A DNA stretch of 64,000 nucleotides from Hyphomicrobium sp. (GTDB taxonomy: Bacteria > Pseudomonadota > Alphaproteobacteria > Rhizobiales > Hyphomicrobiaceae). The translations under genes and the position numbers were made by a program. Location: assembly GCA_003987725.1 (NCBI GenBank), contig RXJH01000013.1, positions 277,995 to 341,994 on the forward strand, in the 5' to 3' direction. Under the pieces are notes generated by a model. The model searched no databases. It was not told where the DNA came from and saw only the letters and a list, made by a program, of their open reading frames with translations. Positions 52,895 to 63,094 of this stretch are shown piece by piece (positions within the stretch are counted from its first letter, which is position 1; the number at the start of each line of letters is the position of its first letter).

Positions 52895-54622
52895 ATGAGT
52901 GCCGAACTGGTTCATCGAACTGGATCGCCGATCCTCATCGGCACGCATGCGCTTGATCGCAAGCTTTCGGCTTCCGCAGTTTGGTATGCGACGAGCGCAA
53001 TTGCGGTTGGTCTTGCTTATTACCACTGGTGTTATGAAGGTTGGCGCGACACCATCATCTTCGCGGGAGCTATCACGGCAGCACTTATTTTTGCGCTGAC
53101 GTTTGTTTCCAGACGCATCCTTTTTTCTATTACGCTCATTGCCCTCTTGGTTGCGACGATCGTGATTGCCGCCGATGTCAAGCAGCACTACGTCGAGATG
53201 GTGCTGCATGCCTACGACGTTGTGTTTTACCTGACGTCCTGGTCGACAATCGTCTTCCTCTGGGTCGACCACAGATCGTTGCTGCTCGCGCTTCTCGCGA
53301 TGATCGCGGTTGCCATCGTCTCGGGCCTAGTGCTTTGGCATTTCGACAGCTCGCGTGTCCCTCGTCGCTTCAGTGGCGGATTGTTCGTTCTCTGTGTGGC
53401 GCTGAGTATGGGGGCGAGCTACGCAAAAGGAGAGCGGGGGAATACCCAGTTTTACTGGGATCATCTTTACGTCTCGTCATTTTATTCATCGTGGTCGGAG
53501 ACGCTCCAGACGTTGTGGAAGGGTCAACTGTTCGATGCTCTGAAATCTCAACCGATGCCGCCCTTCAAAATACCAACATGCGCGCTCAACCGGAAGCCGC
53601 CGCACATTATTCTCATTCACCAGGAAAGCGCCTTTCCACCCTCATACTTTTCGGAAATCAGCTATGACCACCGGCTCGATCCATTCTTCAAATCGTTCGA
53701 CGGCCGCCTCCACAAGCTGCGCGTAGAAACCTACGGTGGAGCATCATGGCTCACCGAGTTCTCGGTCCTCGCTGGCGTCTCATCCTATTCATTTGGCGGT
53801 ATGCGTACGTTCGTCCAATCGCTGATGCAGGGGAAGATCCACGACGCCGTTCCGCAGGTTCTGGCGCGCTGCGGATATCACAATAGTGTCTTCTACCCGG
53901 TTCCGAAGGCATTCGTATCGAACGATCGCTTCTACACGTCCGTCGGAATGCCGGAGATTTTTGATTACCGGGCGCAGGGGGCAAAGCGCTTCGATGAGCG
54001 CGATCGATTCTACTACGCTAACGCGCTGAACGATATCGAACGCCACATTGCATTGTCGAATAGCCCGCTTTTCACCTTCGTTATAACGTCGGCGACGCAC
54101 CTTCCGTACACCAAGACGTACGAACCGAACGTGCAAGTCTCGGGCGGCGGCCCTGGAACTGATCCCGAAATGAACGAATACCTGCGCCGTCTTGGGTTGG
54201 CGCACATGGACTACGACGAATTTAGGACGGCACTCTCAAAGCGCTTTCCAGGCGAGCGCTTCCTCATCGTCCAATACGGTGATCACCAACCGATCGCAAC
54301 GCGCACGCTTCTCGGCTTCGACGCGACTTCGTTCGCGGAAGACATCAAGCTGACGCCGGAAAGCCGCGGCCTGCTGACCTACTACTCCGTCGATGGCGTA
54401 AACTACGATCCCCCGTCCTTGCCGGAGATCGACGTTCTTGATGTGCCTTATCTTGGCACGATCATGCTTCAAGCGGCGCGGTTGCCATTGCCTGATTCCT
54501 ATCAAGAACGGCTACGCCTGTTGGCTCTCTGCCAAGGCCGCTACTTTACATGTACGAAGTCGCAGGAGATCCTGGCCTTTCACCGAAGGCTTATGGATTC
54601 GGGCCTGATTGAAGCGCGATGA
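52895..54622 (+). CDS. Sulfatase/LTA-synthase-like membrane enzyme
   Basis: 575 aa. Five N-terminal helices (to about residue 175) are followed by a periplasmic alkaline-phosphatase-superfamily domain. HIILIHQESAFPPSYFS carries the first metal-site Glu, TEFSVLAG is the conserved middle, VITSATHLPYT and VQYGDHQP are the later metal ligands. This is the layout of MdoB/LTA-synthase phosphoglycerol transferases and of cell-surface phosphoethanolamine transferases. The substituent is not readable from sequence. It ends the glycan cluster. Confidence 0.87.
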   Translation: MSAELVHRTGSPILIGTHALDRKLSASAVWYATSAIAVGLAYYHWCYEGWRDTIIFAGAITAALIFALTFVSRRILFSITLIALLVATIVIAADVKQHYVEMVLHAYDVVFYLTSWSTIVFLWVDHRSLLLALLAMIAVAIVSGLVLWHFDSSRVPRRFSGGLFVLCVALSMGASYAKGERGNTQFYWDHLYVSSFYSSWSETLQTLWKGQLFDALKSQPMPPFKIPTCALNRKPPHIILIHQESAFPPSYFSEISYDHRLDPFFKSFDGRLHKLRVETYGGASWLTEFSVLAGVSSYSFGGMRTFVQSLMQGKIHDAVPQVLARCGYHNSVFYPVPKAFVSNDRFYTSVGMPEIFDYRAQGAKRFDERDRFYYANALNDIERHIALSNSPLFTFVITSATHLPYTKTYEPNVQVSGGGPGTDPEMNEYLRRLGLAHMDYDEFRTALSKRFPGERFLIVQYGDHQPIATRTLLGFDATSFAEDIKLTPESRGLLTYYSVDGVNYDPPSLPEIDVLDVPYLGTIMLQAARLPLPDSYQERLRLLALCQGRYFTCTKSQEILAFHRRLMDSGLIEAR

Positions 54623-55287
54623 GATCCTGACCGCGGCTCAACTCAAGCTTTTGAACCGGGCTGCCGGAATTCAGAGATCGCTCGACGCCTCGACGATGTC
54701 CCGGCCGAGGCTCGCGAGGCGCGCTCTGACGATCATCCATGGTGAACAATCCATGCGCCGCGATGATCGAGCCAAGCACTAGTCCAAGCTTTGGCCGGAT
54801 CGTTGCCGGGCCAGACAGCAGCAAGAGCAGGATTCAAAAACGAGAACAACTCTGCGAGCGCCACCAGCGTGGCGATGCCAATAACGACACCCGGTACGAC
54901 GATGGCAGCCGAAAGGAGACCATCGAATGCCGCCCTCCAGGAAACGGGTATCATTTGAAATGAATTTGATCAGCGAAATCGGGGCAGGCACGTCTCTAAC
55001 AGCAAAGGGGCCAAACAGGACGGGTCCCTTGAATCCCCACGAATGAAGAAACATTTGATGAGAGTATTTTGGATTGATCTTTTTTGCCGTTGCGCTTGCG
55101 ACAGGCGCGGTGAGGCAATAGCCGCAGCGAAGATGCGTGCGCCACAAAGTCTCTACATGGCTTGTGGAAGTACGGCCGGCGCAAGCTAGTGGCTCCGCCT
55201 CCTGTTCGCAGCCTTATGTAGCGAGAGCGAGTCCAATCTAGGCCTTGCTACGGGTCTCACGACCATTTCGTAACCGGGAGGTAGAGG
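54623..55287. other. Intergenic region; one doubtful small reading frame
   Basis: No supported gene. A minus-strand frame at 54733-54954 would encode 73 residues with one long hydrophobic stretch (SAAIVVPGVVIGIATLVALA), but it has no ribosome binding site. The RND gene's GGGAGG lies at the right end. Confidence 0.4.
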
Positions 55288-58200
55288 TTGGGCATCGTCC
55301 GCTTCGCGCTGAGGTTTCCGTATACTTTTTACGTCCTCGCCGCCTTCATCGTCTTTATCGGCGTTACTGCAATTCGCACGATGCCGACCGATATCTTCCC
55401 GGAGATCAACATCCCGGTCGTCACGGTGATTTGGCAATTCACCGGTCTCAGCACGCCGGAAATGGAACAGCGCGTCACCACATACAGTCAGTACGCGATT
55501 AGCGCGAACGTCAACGGCATCAAGAATATGGAAGCGCAGACGCTGAACGGGCTGTCTGTGCAAAAGCTATATTTTCAATCGGATGTGAACCTCGATCTTG
55601 CGATCGCCCAGATCGTCTCTGCGACGAACGCGATCCGCGCCCTGCTGCCTGTTGGAATTGAGCCGCCGATCGTCGTGCAGTTTAATGCTTCGAGTGTTCC
55701 TGTTCTTCAAATCAGCCTCAGCTCTGACACGCTGAACGAACAACAGCTTTACGATTACGGTATCTACCGCGTGCGTCAGCAGTTGGCGCCGATCCCGGGT
55801 CTCACGCTGCCGACTCCGGCAGGCGGAAAGTACCGGCAGATCATGGTCGATATCGATCCGGATAAGTTGCAGTCGCGCGGTCTGACACCCCTCGACGTCG
55901 TGAACGCGGTCAATACGCAAGCCCTGACGTTGCCATCCGGAACGGCGAAGATCGGGGACACTCAATACACAGTCCGCACCAACGCGATGCCGCCGAGCAT
56001 CGATGATCTCAACAATATTCCGATAAAGTTTACGAACAACGCCACCGTCTTCATCAAGGACGTCGCCCAGGTCCACGACGGATGGTTGGTCCAACAGAAC
56101 ATCGTGCGGGACGACGGCAAACGCTCTGTGCTCCTCAGCATCATCAAGAATGGCAATGCCTCGACGCTCGATGTGGTCAATCGGGTCAAAGCTGCATTGG
56201 TTACCATGCGCCTTTCGGCGCCGCCGGGCATGAAGTTCAGCGAGTTGTTCGATCAATCTCAATTCGTTACTTCTGCCGTGCAGGGAGTTCTTCGCGAGGG
56301 TGCGATCGCAGCAGGTCTTACCGCGCTGATGATACTGCTCTTTCTAGGCTCTTGGCGTTCGACGCTGGTGGTGATGATCTCGATCCCACTCGCCATTCTC
56401 TCGTCGCTGGTCGTTCTGTATTTCCTCGGAGAGACGCTCAACACGATGACCCTTGGCGGGCTCGCGCTGGCCGTTGGTATTCTCGTCGATGACTCTACCG
56501 TGACGATCGAGAATACGCATCGGCTGCTGAACGAAGAACACATGCCGCTGCCCGAGGCGACACTGCACGGGGCAGCCGGCATCGCCATACCGACGCTCGT
56601 ATCGACACTCGCCATCAGCTGTGTGTTCACGTCCGTCGTCTTTCTCGACGGCCCTGCGAAATATCTGTTCACACCGCTCGGGCTTGCGGTCGTGTTCGCG
56701 ATGCTCGCCTCATACGGGCTCTCGCGTACGTTGACGCCCATCACGATCGGGCTGCTCCTGCAGAGCGAGCATCGTGGAGCGGATGATGGCCGGAGAAGTT
56801 GGGCGCGCCGCTTTCAGGCAGCCTTCGACCGCAATTTCGAGCGCATGCGTACTGGCTATGTCGCGTTGCTGACGACGCTCCTGAAGAGGAGATTCATAAT
56901 TCCGATTGTGGTCGTTCTGATACTCGGCCTTGGAGTCTCGATGTTCCTTCTGGTCGGACGTGACTTCTTTCCAATTATCGACGGTGGACAGATTCAGCTG
57001 CATGTCAGAGCACCAGCCGGAACGCGAATTGAAACGACCGAACGAATTTTCCAGGCGGTCGAGAACAAGATTCGCGAAGTCATCCCAGAGAACGAGCGTG
57101 AGCTGATCGTCGACAATATTGGACTGCCAGCGCGCGCGTACAACTTGGCGTTTGCGGATGGATCGACGATCGGCGTCAACGACGGTGTCATCCTTGTAGC
57201 GCTCAAAGAGGGCCACGCGCCGACAGCCAACTACGTTCGCCAGCTTCGCGAAGCGCTGCCCGCAGCGTTTCCAGAGGAGGTGTTCTATTTCCAGCCTGCC
57301 GATATCGTCACCCAGATACTCAATTTCGGTCTCCCCGCGCAGATCGATGTACGAACGGTCGGCTACGATCGGACGACGAACCTTCGCGTGGCCGAGGAAT
57401 TGCGCAGGCGAATGGCAGCTATTCCCGGTGTCGCCGATGCGCATCTGCAGCAAGAGGTCTACGCGCCGGCATTCTACGCGACCATTGATCGGGCTCGCGC
57501 TCAACAGCTCGGCCTCAACGCGAACTCCGTTGCGACCAACGTCAATATCAGTTTGAGTTCGTCCGAGCAGGTTACGCCGAATTTCTGGACTGATCCGAAA
57601 TCCGGCATTCCATACTACCTGGCAGTGCAGACGCCGGAGCCGCGGGTCGCGTCATTAAACGACTTGGCCAACACGCCAGTGTCCTCGGTGGTAACGGCTG
57701 CAGGCGCCCTGATCCCCGGGCTGCTCAGCAACGTGGCGACATTCAAGCGCGACACGGTGCCGACCAACAGCAACCAGACCAATATCCAACCCGTTTACGA
57801 GGTTTACGCCAGTATCGAGGGCCGAGATCTCGGTGGTGTCGCAGCTGACATCAATAAGATCGTCACGGACCTTCAGAGCCAGCTGTCACCAGGGAATACG
57901 ATCCAAGTGGTGGGACAGATCCAAAGTATGAAGGACTCGTTCCGTAATCTCGGCATCGGCCTCCTGTTTGCGGCGGTGTTCGTCTATCTTTTGATGGTCG
58001 TGAATTATCAGAACTTCGGCGATCCGTTCGTCGTGATTTTGGCGCTGCCAATAACGTTCTGCGGCATCCTCACGATGCTGTTCATTACTGGAACGACGCT
58101 TAACGTTCCGTCGTTGATGGGCGCGATCATGGCCGTCGGCGTGGCGTCCGCGAACTCAATTCTGCTTGTCACGTTCGCCCGCGAGCAGCAGCTTGCAGGA

Positions 58201-58467
58201 AAGCCCGCGAGCGAGGCCGCGGTCGATGCCGGGCGTACTCGTATTCGCCCAGTGCTCATGACTGCGGCGGCAATGATCGTCGGCATGATCCCGATGGCGA
58301 TCGGCGGCGCCGGCGACGAGCAGAATTCGGTGCTGGCCCGCGCCGTGATTGGCGGTCTCTTGTTTGCGACGCCCACAACTCTGCTCGTTGTTCCGTACCT
58401 ATTTGCCAAGCTGCGGAAGCGCAATGACGGTAAGCCCGCGAAGGGCGTGTTTGAAAGGCAGGTCTAA
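55288..58467 (+). CDS. Efflux RND transporter permease (HAE1/AcrB type)
   Basis: 1059 aa from a TTG with GGGAGG six bases upstream. Twelve helices in two halves, with large periplasmic loops after helices one and seven. TMPTDIFPEINIPVV, the helix-four block LGGLALAVGILVDDSTVTIE (proton relay Asp-Asp) and the helix-ten to twelve block LMGAIMAVGVASANSILLVT are RND hallmarks. The one-base gap to the adaptor makes this a translationally coupled pair in the order permease then adaptor, unlike most acrAB-type operons. No outer-membrane channel follows. Confidence 0.93.
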   Translation: MGIVRFALRFPYTFYVLAAFIVFIGVTAIRTMPTDIFPEINIPVVTVIWQFTGLSTPEMEQRVTTYSQYAISANVNGIKNMEAQTLNGLSVQKLYFQSDVNLDLAIAQIVSATNAIRALLPVGIEPPIVVQFNASSVPVLQISLSSDTLNEQQLYDYGIYRVRQQLAPIPGLTLPTPAGGKYRQIMVDIDPDKLQSRGLTPLDVVNAVNTQALTLPSGTAKIGDTQYTVRTNAMPPSIDDLNNIPIKFTNNATVFIKDVAQVHDGWLVQQNIVRDDGKRSVLLSIIKNGNASTLDVVNRVKAALVTMRLSAPPGMKFSELFDQSQFVTSAVQGVLREGAIAAGLTALMILLFLGSWRSTLVVMISIPLAILSSLVVLYFLGETLNTMTLGGLALAVGILVDDSTVTIENTHRLLNEEHMPLPEATLHGAAGIAIPTLVSTLAISCVFTSVVFLDGPAKYLFTPLGLAVVFAMLASYGLSRTLTPITIGLLLQSEHRGADDGRRSWARRFQAAFDRNFERMRTGYVALLTTLLKRRFIIPIVVVLILGLGVSMFLLVGRDFFPIIDGGQIQLHVRAPAGTRIETTERIFQAVENKIREVIPENERELIVDNIGLPARAYNLAFADGSTIGVNDGVILVALKEGHAPTANYVRQLREALPAAFPEEVFYFQPADIVTQILNFGLPAQIDVRTVGYDRTTNLRVAEELRRRMAAIPGVADAHLQQEVYAPAFYATIDRARAQQLGLNANSVATNVNISLSSSEQVTPNFWTDPKSGIPYYLAVQTPEPRVASLNDLANTPVSSVVTAAGALIPGLLSNVATFKRDTVPTNSNQTNIQPVYEVYASIEGRDLGGVAADINKIVTDLQSQLSPGNTIQVVGQIQSMKDSFRNLGIGLLFAAVFVYLLMVVNYQNFGDPFVVILALPITFCGILTMLFITGTTLNVPSLMGAIMAVGVASANSILLVTFAREQQLAGKPASEAAVDAGRTRIRPVLMTAAAMIVGMIPMAIGGAGDEQNSVLARAVIGGLLFATPTTLLVVPYLFAKLRKRNDGKPAKGVFERQV

Positions 58468-58468
58468 C

Positions 58469-59782
58469 GTGACCGATTCAAACGACTCGCTATCGATCCG
58501 GCCAACGGATGAGAGACGCGAGAACAGGGGGCAGCCGGATCTCGTGACCCCGGTACCGAAAGGTCATGGCGGTCTATGGCTCGGAGTAGGAGTCCTTTTG
58601 CTACTGACCGGCGCGCTGGTCGTTGGCGGCATCAATGCCCGTGCGTTGAGACAACAGACTTTGGCCACGTCCGAGCGGCACCGCAATTTTGTGCCGAAAG
58701 TTCGGGTAGCGCCGGTGAAAGCCAGCAGCGACATCAATTCCGTGTCCTTGCCGGCGACGACGTTGGCGTTCACAACGGCGAACATCTTTGCCCGCGCGAG
58801 CGGTTACATAGGCAAGCGTAACGTCGATATCGGCGATCGCGTCAAGAAAGGAGAGCTGCTGGCGGAAATTGTCGCCCCCGAGCTCGATCATCAGATTGCG
58901 CAAGCTGAGGCCACGCTCGAACAGGACAAAGCTACGCTGCGCCAAAACGTGGCCAACCGGGATCTCGCCAAGATCACCTGGGATCGAGACAAGCCCGTAG
59001 TCGCCAAAGGCTGGGTGACGCAACAGCAAGGCTCGATCGATGAGCAGAATCTGAAGGCGCAGATCGCCGGTGTAGGGGTCGCCGAGCAAAACATTGCTGC
59101 GCAGGAAGCGACGATCAAGGTTCTTCAGCAGCAAAAGGACTATCAGAGTGTCGTCGCTCCGTTCGACGGAGTCGTCACTCAACGCAACATCGATGTCGGA
59201 AGCTTGGTGCAGGCAGACGCGACGAGTGGCACCTTTATGTTCAATCTCATTCAGACCGACATCATAAGAACCCAGGTTTACGTTCCGCAGGACCAGGCGT
59301 TCGGGGTTCAGCCTGGCGTTGAAGCCGTCGTGCGCATTCCAGAAATTCCGGACCGCACATTTCCGGGAAAGGTCACGCGCATTGCCGATGCGTTGAACCC
59401 CGTCACCCGGACGTTGTTGACGGAAATTGACGTTCCCAATCCGGACGGAGCGCTGTCTGCTGGCGTCTACTGCACCGTCGAGCTTCATATTCCGCGCAAG
59501 GAGCCTTCCCTCCTGGTGCCGGCAGAAGCGATCGTGTTTGATCGGAACGGCCTGCACGTGGCCGTCGTCGAAGGCGGAATTGTCAATCTGCAAAAAATTT
59601 CGGTCGCACGGGACTTGGGGACCGAAGTCGAGGTGCACGACGGCCTTAAGAAGGGTGACTTGGTGGTGCTCAACCCGTCGGTCGACTTGGCTCAAGGAAG
59701 TAAGGTTGAGGTGCGGTCCGAGGGATCTGATAAAACCGCCAGTGAACCAGCCTTGCGGCCGTCAACGAAAAATCGTTCGTGA
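58469..59782 (+). CDS. RND periplasmic adaptor (HlyD-like)
   Basis: 437 aa from a GTG one base after the permease stop, with AGGCAGG upstream. A cytoplasmic head, one membrane helix (about 34-55), then ARASGYIGKRNVDIGDRVKK (biotinyl-lipoyl half), a helical hairpin (AEATLEQDKATLRQN, then QSVVAPFDGVVTQRNIDVG), and beta-barrel domains to VEVHDGLKKGDLVVLNP. It links the RND pump to an outer-membrane channel encoded elsewhere. Confidence 0.92.
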   Translation: MTDSNDSLSIRPTDERRENRGQPDLVTPVPKGHGGLWLGVGVLLLLTGALVVGGINARALRQQTLATSERHRNFVPKVRVAPVKASSDINSVSLPATTLAFTTANIFARASGYIGKRNVDIGDRVKKGELLAEIVAPELDHQIAQAEATLEQDKATLRQNVANRDLAKITWDRDKPVVAKGWVTQQQGSIDEQNLKAQIAGVGVAEQNIAAQEATIKVLQQQKDYQSVVAPFDGVVTQRNIDVGSLVQADATSGTFMFNLIQTDIIRTQVYVPQDQAFGVQPGVEAVVRIPEIPDRTFPGKVTRIADALNPVTRTLLTEIDVPNPDGALSAGVYCTVELHIPRKEPSLLVPAEAIVFDRNGLHVAVVEGGIVNLQKISVARDLGTEVEVHDGLKKGDLVVLNPSVDLAQGSKVEVRSEGSDKTASEPALRPSTKNRS

Positions 59783-60018
59783 TCGAGATGCTTGTATGCC
59801 GCAGCTGTCTACCGGCGGAAGCAGCTGTCCACGACTTTGCCGCCAGCGCAAGTGGACCCGACCGCCAATTGGAATCCGGCGATGGACAACAACGGCCGCG
59901 AACCTGTTGTCGCTGAAGAGCAACCCAAGTGCATAGTCGGCGAGAAACGTCCCACACCGACCATGCTTGCAACGGACATCCTCCAGGCGCAAGGGCCGGA
60001 CAAACGCCGCGGCGATCG

Positions 60019-60744
60019 CTACATACCGGCTGCGGTCGGGCGGACGATCACCTCGTTGACGTCGACGCCTTCGGGTTGCTCGAGGGCATAGAGGATCGCG
60101 CGGCCGATGGCGTCCGGGGTCAGCGATTTCTTGCGCCAGCCCTGTAGGGCGGCTGCTGTTTGTGCGTCGCTGATGTCGTTCCCGAGTTCGGTCTCAACGA
60201 CACCGGGCGAAATGATCGTGGCGCGGATGTCGTCGTGTTCTTGACGGAGCCCTTCCGTGATCGCCCAGACGGCATATTTGGTCGCGCAATAGACTGCGCC
60301 CGTTGGGACGACCAGATGGGCGCCGATAGACGCAACATTGACGATATGTCCCGACCGCTGCGCGACGAAGCGCGGGAGCACGGCGGCGATTCCGTTCAGA
60401 ACGCCGTGAATGTTCACGTCGATCATCTTCTTCCATTCGTCGCGCTTCAACGCGGCAAGCGGCGACAATGGCATCACGCCGGCGTTGTTCACCAACGCGT
60501 CGATGCGCCCGAGTTTTTGTTCAGCCGCGTCGACAAAGGCGCCGAAGTTGGCGGCGTCCGTAACGTCCAGCTCGCGCCAAGCGACGTTCGAACCTAGCTC
60601 CTGGGCCAATGCCTGCAGGCGGTCACCCCGTCGGGCGCCGATGAACAGGCGAGCCCCGGCCTTGGCGAGTTCGCGAACTGCTGCTTCGCCGATCCCACTC
60701 GATGCGCCGGTTATCAGTACGGCCTTGTCTTTCACTCCAGTCAT
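60019..60744 (-). CDS. Short-chain dehydrogenase/reductase
   Basis: 241 aa. LITGASSGIGEAAVREL (cofactor loop), LVNNAGVMPLSP, a serine in VNVASIGAH and the catalytic YCATK (Tyr-x3-Lys) are all present; PGVVETEL follows. The GAR(R) after the second strand suggests NADP(H). It is divergent from an AraC regulator that starts 150 bases away, an arrangement usual for regulator and target. Confidence 0.92.
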   Translation of the reverse strand: MTGVKDKAVLITGASSGIGEAAVRELAKAGARLFIGARRGDRLQALAQELGSNVAWRELDVTDAANFGAFVDAAEQKLGRIDALVNNAGVMPLSPLAALKRDEWKKMIDVNIHGVLNGIAAVLPRFVAQRSGHIVNVASIGAHLVVPTGAVYCATKYAVWAITEGLRQEHDDIRATIISPGVVETELGNDISDAQTAAALQGWRKKSLTPDAIGRAILYALEQPEGVDVNEVIVRPTAAGM

Positions 60745-60894
60745 TCACTCTTCCTTCCGGTTGGAATTGCCGGACGGAAGATGAAGCGGAGGCTGTCCCA
60801 GGTGTTAGAGCGATCCCACGCGGACTTTGCACGATTCTCCAAATGTGCGAGCACCGCTTGCGCTGGTCCTAGGGTTGATGGGAAACAAGGCGCA

Positions 60895-61791
60895 ATGGAA
60901 AGGGTCAAGACACTCGCTGCACTCATCAAGCGGCATGCCCCGGAATCCGGGATGGCGCCTACGGCCGTTCCTCGACTGTCTCTCATTCGGGCAGATCGGC
61001 CGACGGTGCCGGTTCCGGCGGTATACGAGGCCTCACTTTGCCTGATCGCCCAGGGCTCGAAGCGCGTGTCCCTTGCGGACCACAGCGTGATCTACGACGC
61101 TGCCAGGTATCTGCTGGTGTCGGTTGACTTGCCGCTGGTGGGACACGTCATCGATGCGAGCCCGGACGCGCCATACCTCTGCTGCAAGATTGACTTTGAT
61201 CTGCCGACGCTCGCCGACTTGATTATTGCCGAGAATGCTCCGGTCCGATCGTCGGACCTAAGTGTTCTCGCCGTGTATCCGATCGATCCCGACTTGGTGG
61301 ATGCAGCTTGCCGGCTCGTTTCGCTTCTTGAGCGGCCCGAAAGCGTGCCAACACTTGCGCCGCTGATCGAGCGCGAGATCCTTTATCGGCTATTGACAGG
61401 CCCGCACGGCCCCGTGCTGCGCCGCATTGCAAGCGCAGACAGCCACTTGGGACAAGTGAGCCGAGCGATCGGCATGATCCGTAGCGGCTATCAGCAGCGG
61501 TTGCGGATCGACGACATCGCCGCCGTGGCGGGCATGAGCACGTCTTCGCTTCACGCGCATTTCAAGGCGATCACCCGGATGACACCAGTGGAATACCAGA
61601 AACACCTTCGACTCCAGGAGGCGCGACGGCTGATGCTGACGGAAGGCGTGAGCGCCGGATCGGCAGGCTTCGCAGTCGGCTACGAAAGTCAGTCGCAATT
61701 CAGCAGAGAGTACCGGCGTCTCTTTGGTGTCCCGCCACGGCGCGATATAGCGCGCCTGCAGGCTGCAGCGGACTTCGTGCCGACGGTTTAG
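60895..61791 (+). CDS. AraC-family transcriptional regulator
   Basis: 298 aa. The N-terminal part (CLIAQGSKRVSLADHSVIYD, YLLVSVDLPLVGHV) is the AraC_N domain seen in regulators of aldehyde or reductase genes. The C-terminal double helix-turn-helix has DDIAAVAGMSTSSLHAHFKA and GFAVGYESQSQFSREYRRLF. AAGG lies five to six bases before the ATG at 60895; a longer start at 60781 is unlikely. It probably controls the divergent SDR gene. Confidence 0.9.
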   Translation: MERVKTLAALIKRHAPESGMAPTAVPRLSLIRADRPTVPVPAVYEASLCLIAQGSKRVSLADHSVIYDAARYLLVSVDLPLVGHVIDASPDAPYLCCKIDFDLPTLADLIIAENAPVRSSDLSVLAVYPIDPDLVDAACRLVSLLERPESVPTLAPLIEREILYRLLTGPHGPVLRRIASADSHLGQVSRAIGMIRSGYQQRLRIDDIAAVAGMSTSSLHAHFKAITRMTPVEYQKHLRLQEARRLMLTEGVSAGSAGFAVGYESQSQFSREYRRLFGVPPRRDIARLQAAADFVPTV

Positions 61792-62336
61792 CCAACGAAC
61801 GAGGCGGCCTGCGAGAGATGCACCAAGCAGCAATTAGCGCCAAGCAAGGGCAAAGCTAACGATGCCTTGCCCGATTTGCGAAGCATTTGTGGCGCGCAGA
61901 CCGAGCATCTCGGTGCCGAGGTCTCATCTTGATCCGCTGCCGTGCAGTTCTAATGGCTGGCTTATTTGATATTTTTGCTGTGGCGCGCCGGAGATGATGA
62001 AGATGAGAACTTCAGCATTCTTGTTAAGGTTGATGGGTAAACGACCTATTGCATTTCTTGTTCGCGAGTTTCGCTTTCTGGCTCTCAGCGGAAGTAGGCT
62101 GGCCCGGTAACGACTTCCGAAATGGGCCATCAGCGGCCGTTCCCTGCTACTTCGATGACGGCGGCTCATCGCATCAATGCTGACATCTAGGGCGGAACTG
62201 CCTCGGGCCAGAGGGACCATGTCCGCCATCCGCTTTTGCATAAGAGTGCCAGGAACAGGTCCAGAAATGTGCTTGGCCGCCGCGACCGATACCCACCATC
62301 GACGATGACAACACGATGAGCGGATGTAACTCTCAT
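61792..62336. other. Intergenic region, no gene seen
   Basis: Separates the AraC and DUF488 genes, which converge. No supported reading frame, repeat or terminator hairpin with a T-run was found. Confidence 0.45.
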
Positions 62337-62885
62337 TCATGCCTCCGATCGATTCGAAGCGGGGTAGATGACCGTCCCATCGGGTTGAACGACAGCTCCC
62401 GGAGTAAGGCGAGCAGGCTCCAGGCGCTCCCGCCCCATAATGTGGAAAATAGCCTCTCCACTGGCGATAAGATAGTCGGCGACGATGCGGCGATGGCATC
62501 GCCACCATACCGCTTCCGAACACATGATCGCGCAGCGTCGGTTGCGTCCCTCTTCGAGCAAATGCGCAAGGCCCGCGTGGAACCCTGCTGAGAGCGCGTA
62601 GTCGGCGTAGTTATGAAAGCTCTCATTCGTCCAAAAACCATTGATGCTAGGGGACAAGCTTTTGGCTTTCCCGCGAAGGCCGCCGAGCGCAGTCACATGT
62701 TCGTACGAAATGTCGAAGGCCGCCAGGGCTTCGGGTAGCGTGTCCTTGTTGAACTGCGGATTGGATCTCGATCTCGGAACCTTTCTGATGTCCACGATCC
62801 GACCGACATGGGGTCCGCGCAACAGCTCAACGAAGTCCTCAAGGCTTCGGTTGGAATGGCCGATGGTGAAGAACGGAAGCTTCAT
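62337..62885 (-). CDS. DUF488 family protein
   Basis: 182 aa. FFTIGHSNRSLEDFVELL, then VDIRKVPRSRSNPQFN, LGGLRG and the cysteine/arginine block CAIMCSEAVWWRCHRRIVAD are the DUF488 pattern. Function unknown; the family is often next to stress genes. The GTG at 62888 is an alternative start; GTGATGA joins it to the end of the DUF2945 gene, so the pair is coupled. Confidence 0.85.
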   Translation of the reverse strand: MKLPFFTIGHSNRSLEDFVELLRGPHVGRIVDIRKVPRSRSNPQFNKDTLPEALAAFDISYEHVTALGGLRGKAKSLSPSINGFWTNESFHNYADYALSAGFHAGLAHLLEEGRNRRCAIMCSEAVWWRCHRRIVADYLIASGEAIFHIMGRERLEPARLTPGAVVQPDGTVIYPASNRSEA

Positions 62886-63094
62886 CACGCGTAGTCGAGC
62901 GCACCGCCCTTATGGGCCGCGATATGATCGGTCGTATCGCTTTTGATCTCGTATTGGGGATCGCGTTCCGAAGCGTGATGCACATGACCTTTGTAGTCGA
63001 AGTCCGTGGTGTGAATAGCGATAATCGTCCCCGACACGCGGCCCGCCTCGGAATTCCAGCGCACATGATCGCCGATTTTGAACCTTTTAGCCAT
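62885..63094 (-). CDS. DUF2945 (HVA1 family, Tudor-like) small protein
   Basis: 69 aa. FKIGDHVRWNSEAGRVSGTI, then YEIKSDTTDHIAAHKGGAL is the whole DUF2945 fold, a short Tudor-like beta barrel. The ATG at 63094 was chosen because the domain starts there. It overlaps the DUF488 start through TGATG. Often found near DUF488 and other stress genes. Confidence 0.82.
   Translation of the reverse strand: MAKRFKIGDHVRWNSEAGRVSGTIIAIHTTDFDYKGHVHHASERDPQYEIKSDTTDHIAAHKGGALDYA

Noticed and set aside
54733-54954. 73-residue hydrophobic minus-strand frame
   Set aside because: It has no ribosome binding site and no recognised family, although the hydrophobic stretch is striking.
58601-59695. 364-residue open frame antisense to the RND adaptor
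   Set aside because: No motif and it fully overlaps a gene with clear adaptor domains.
61924-62523. 199-residue minus-strand frame upstream of and overlapping DUF488
   Set aside because: It overlaps the clear DUF488 gene in another frame and has a composition typical of a shadow frame.
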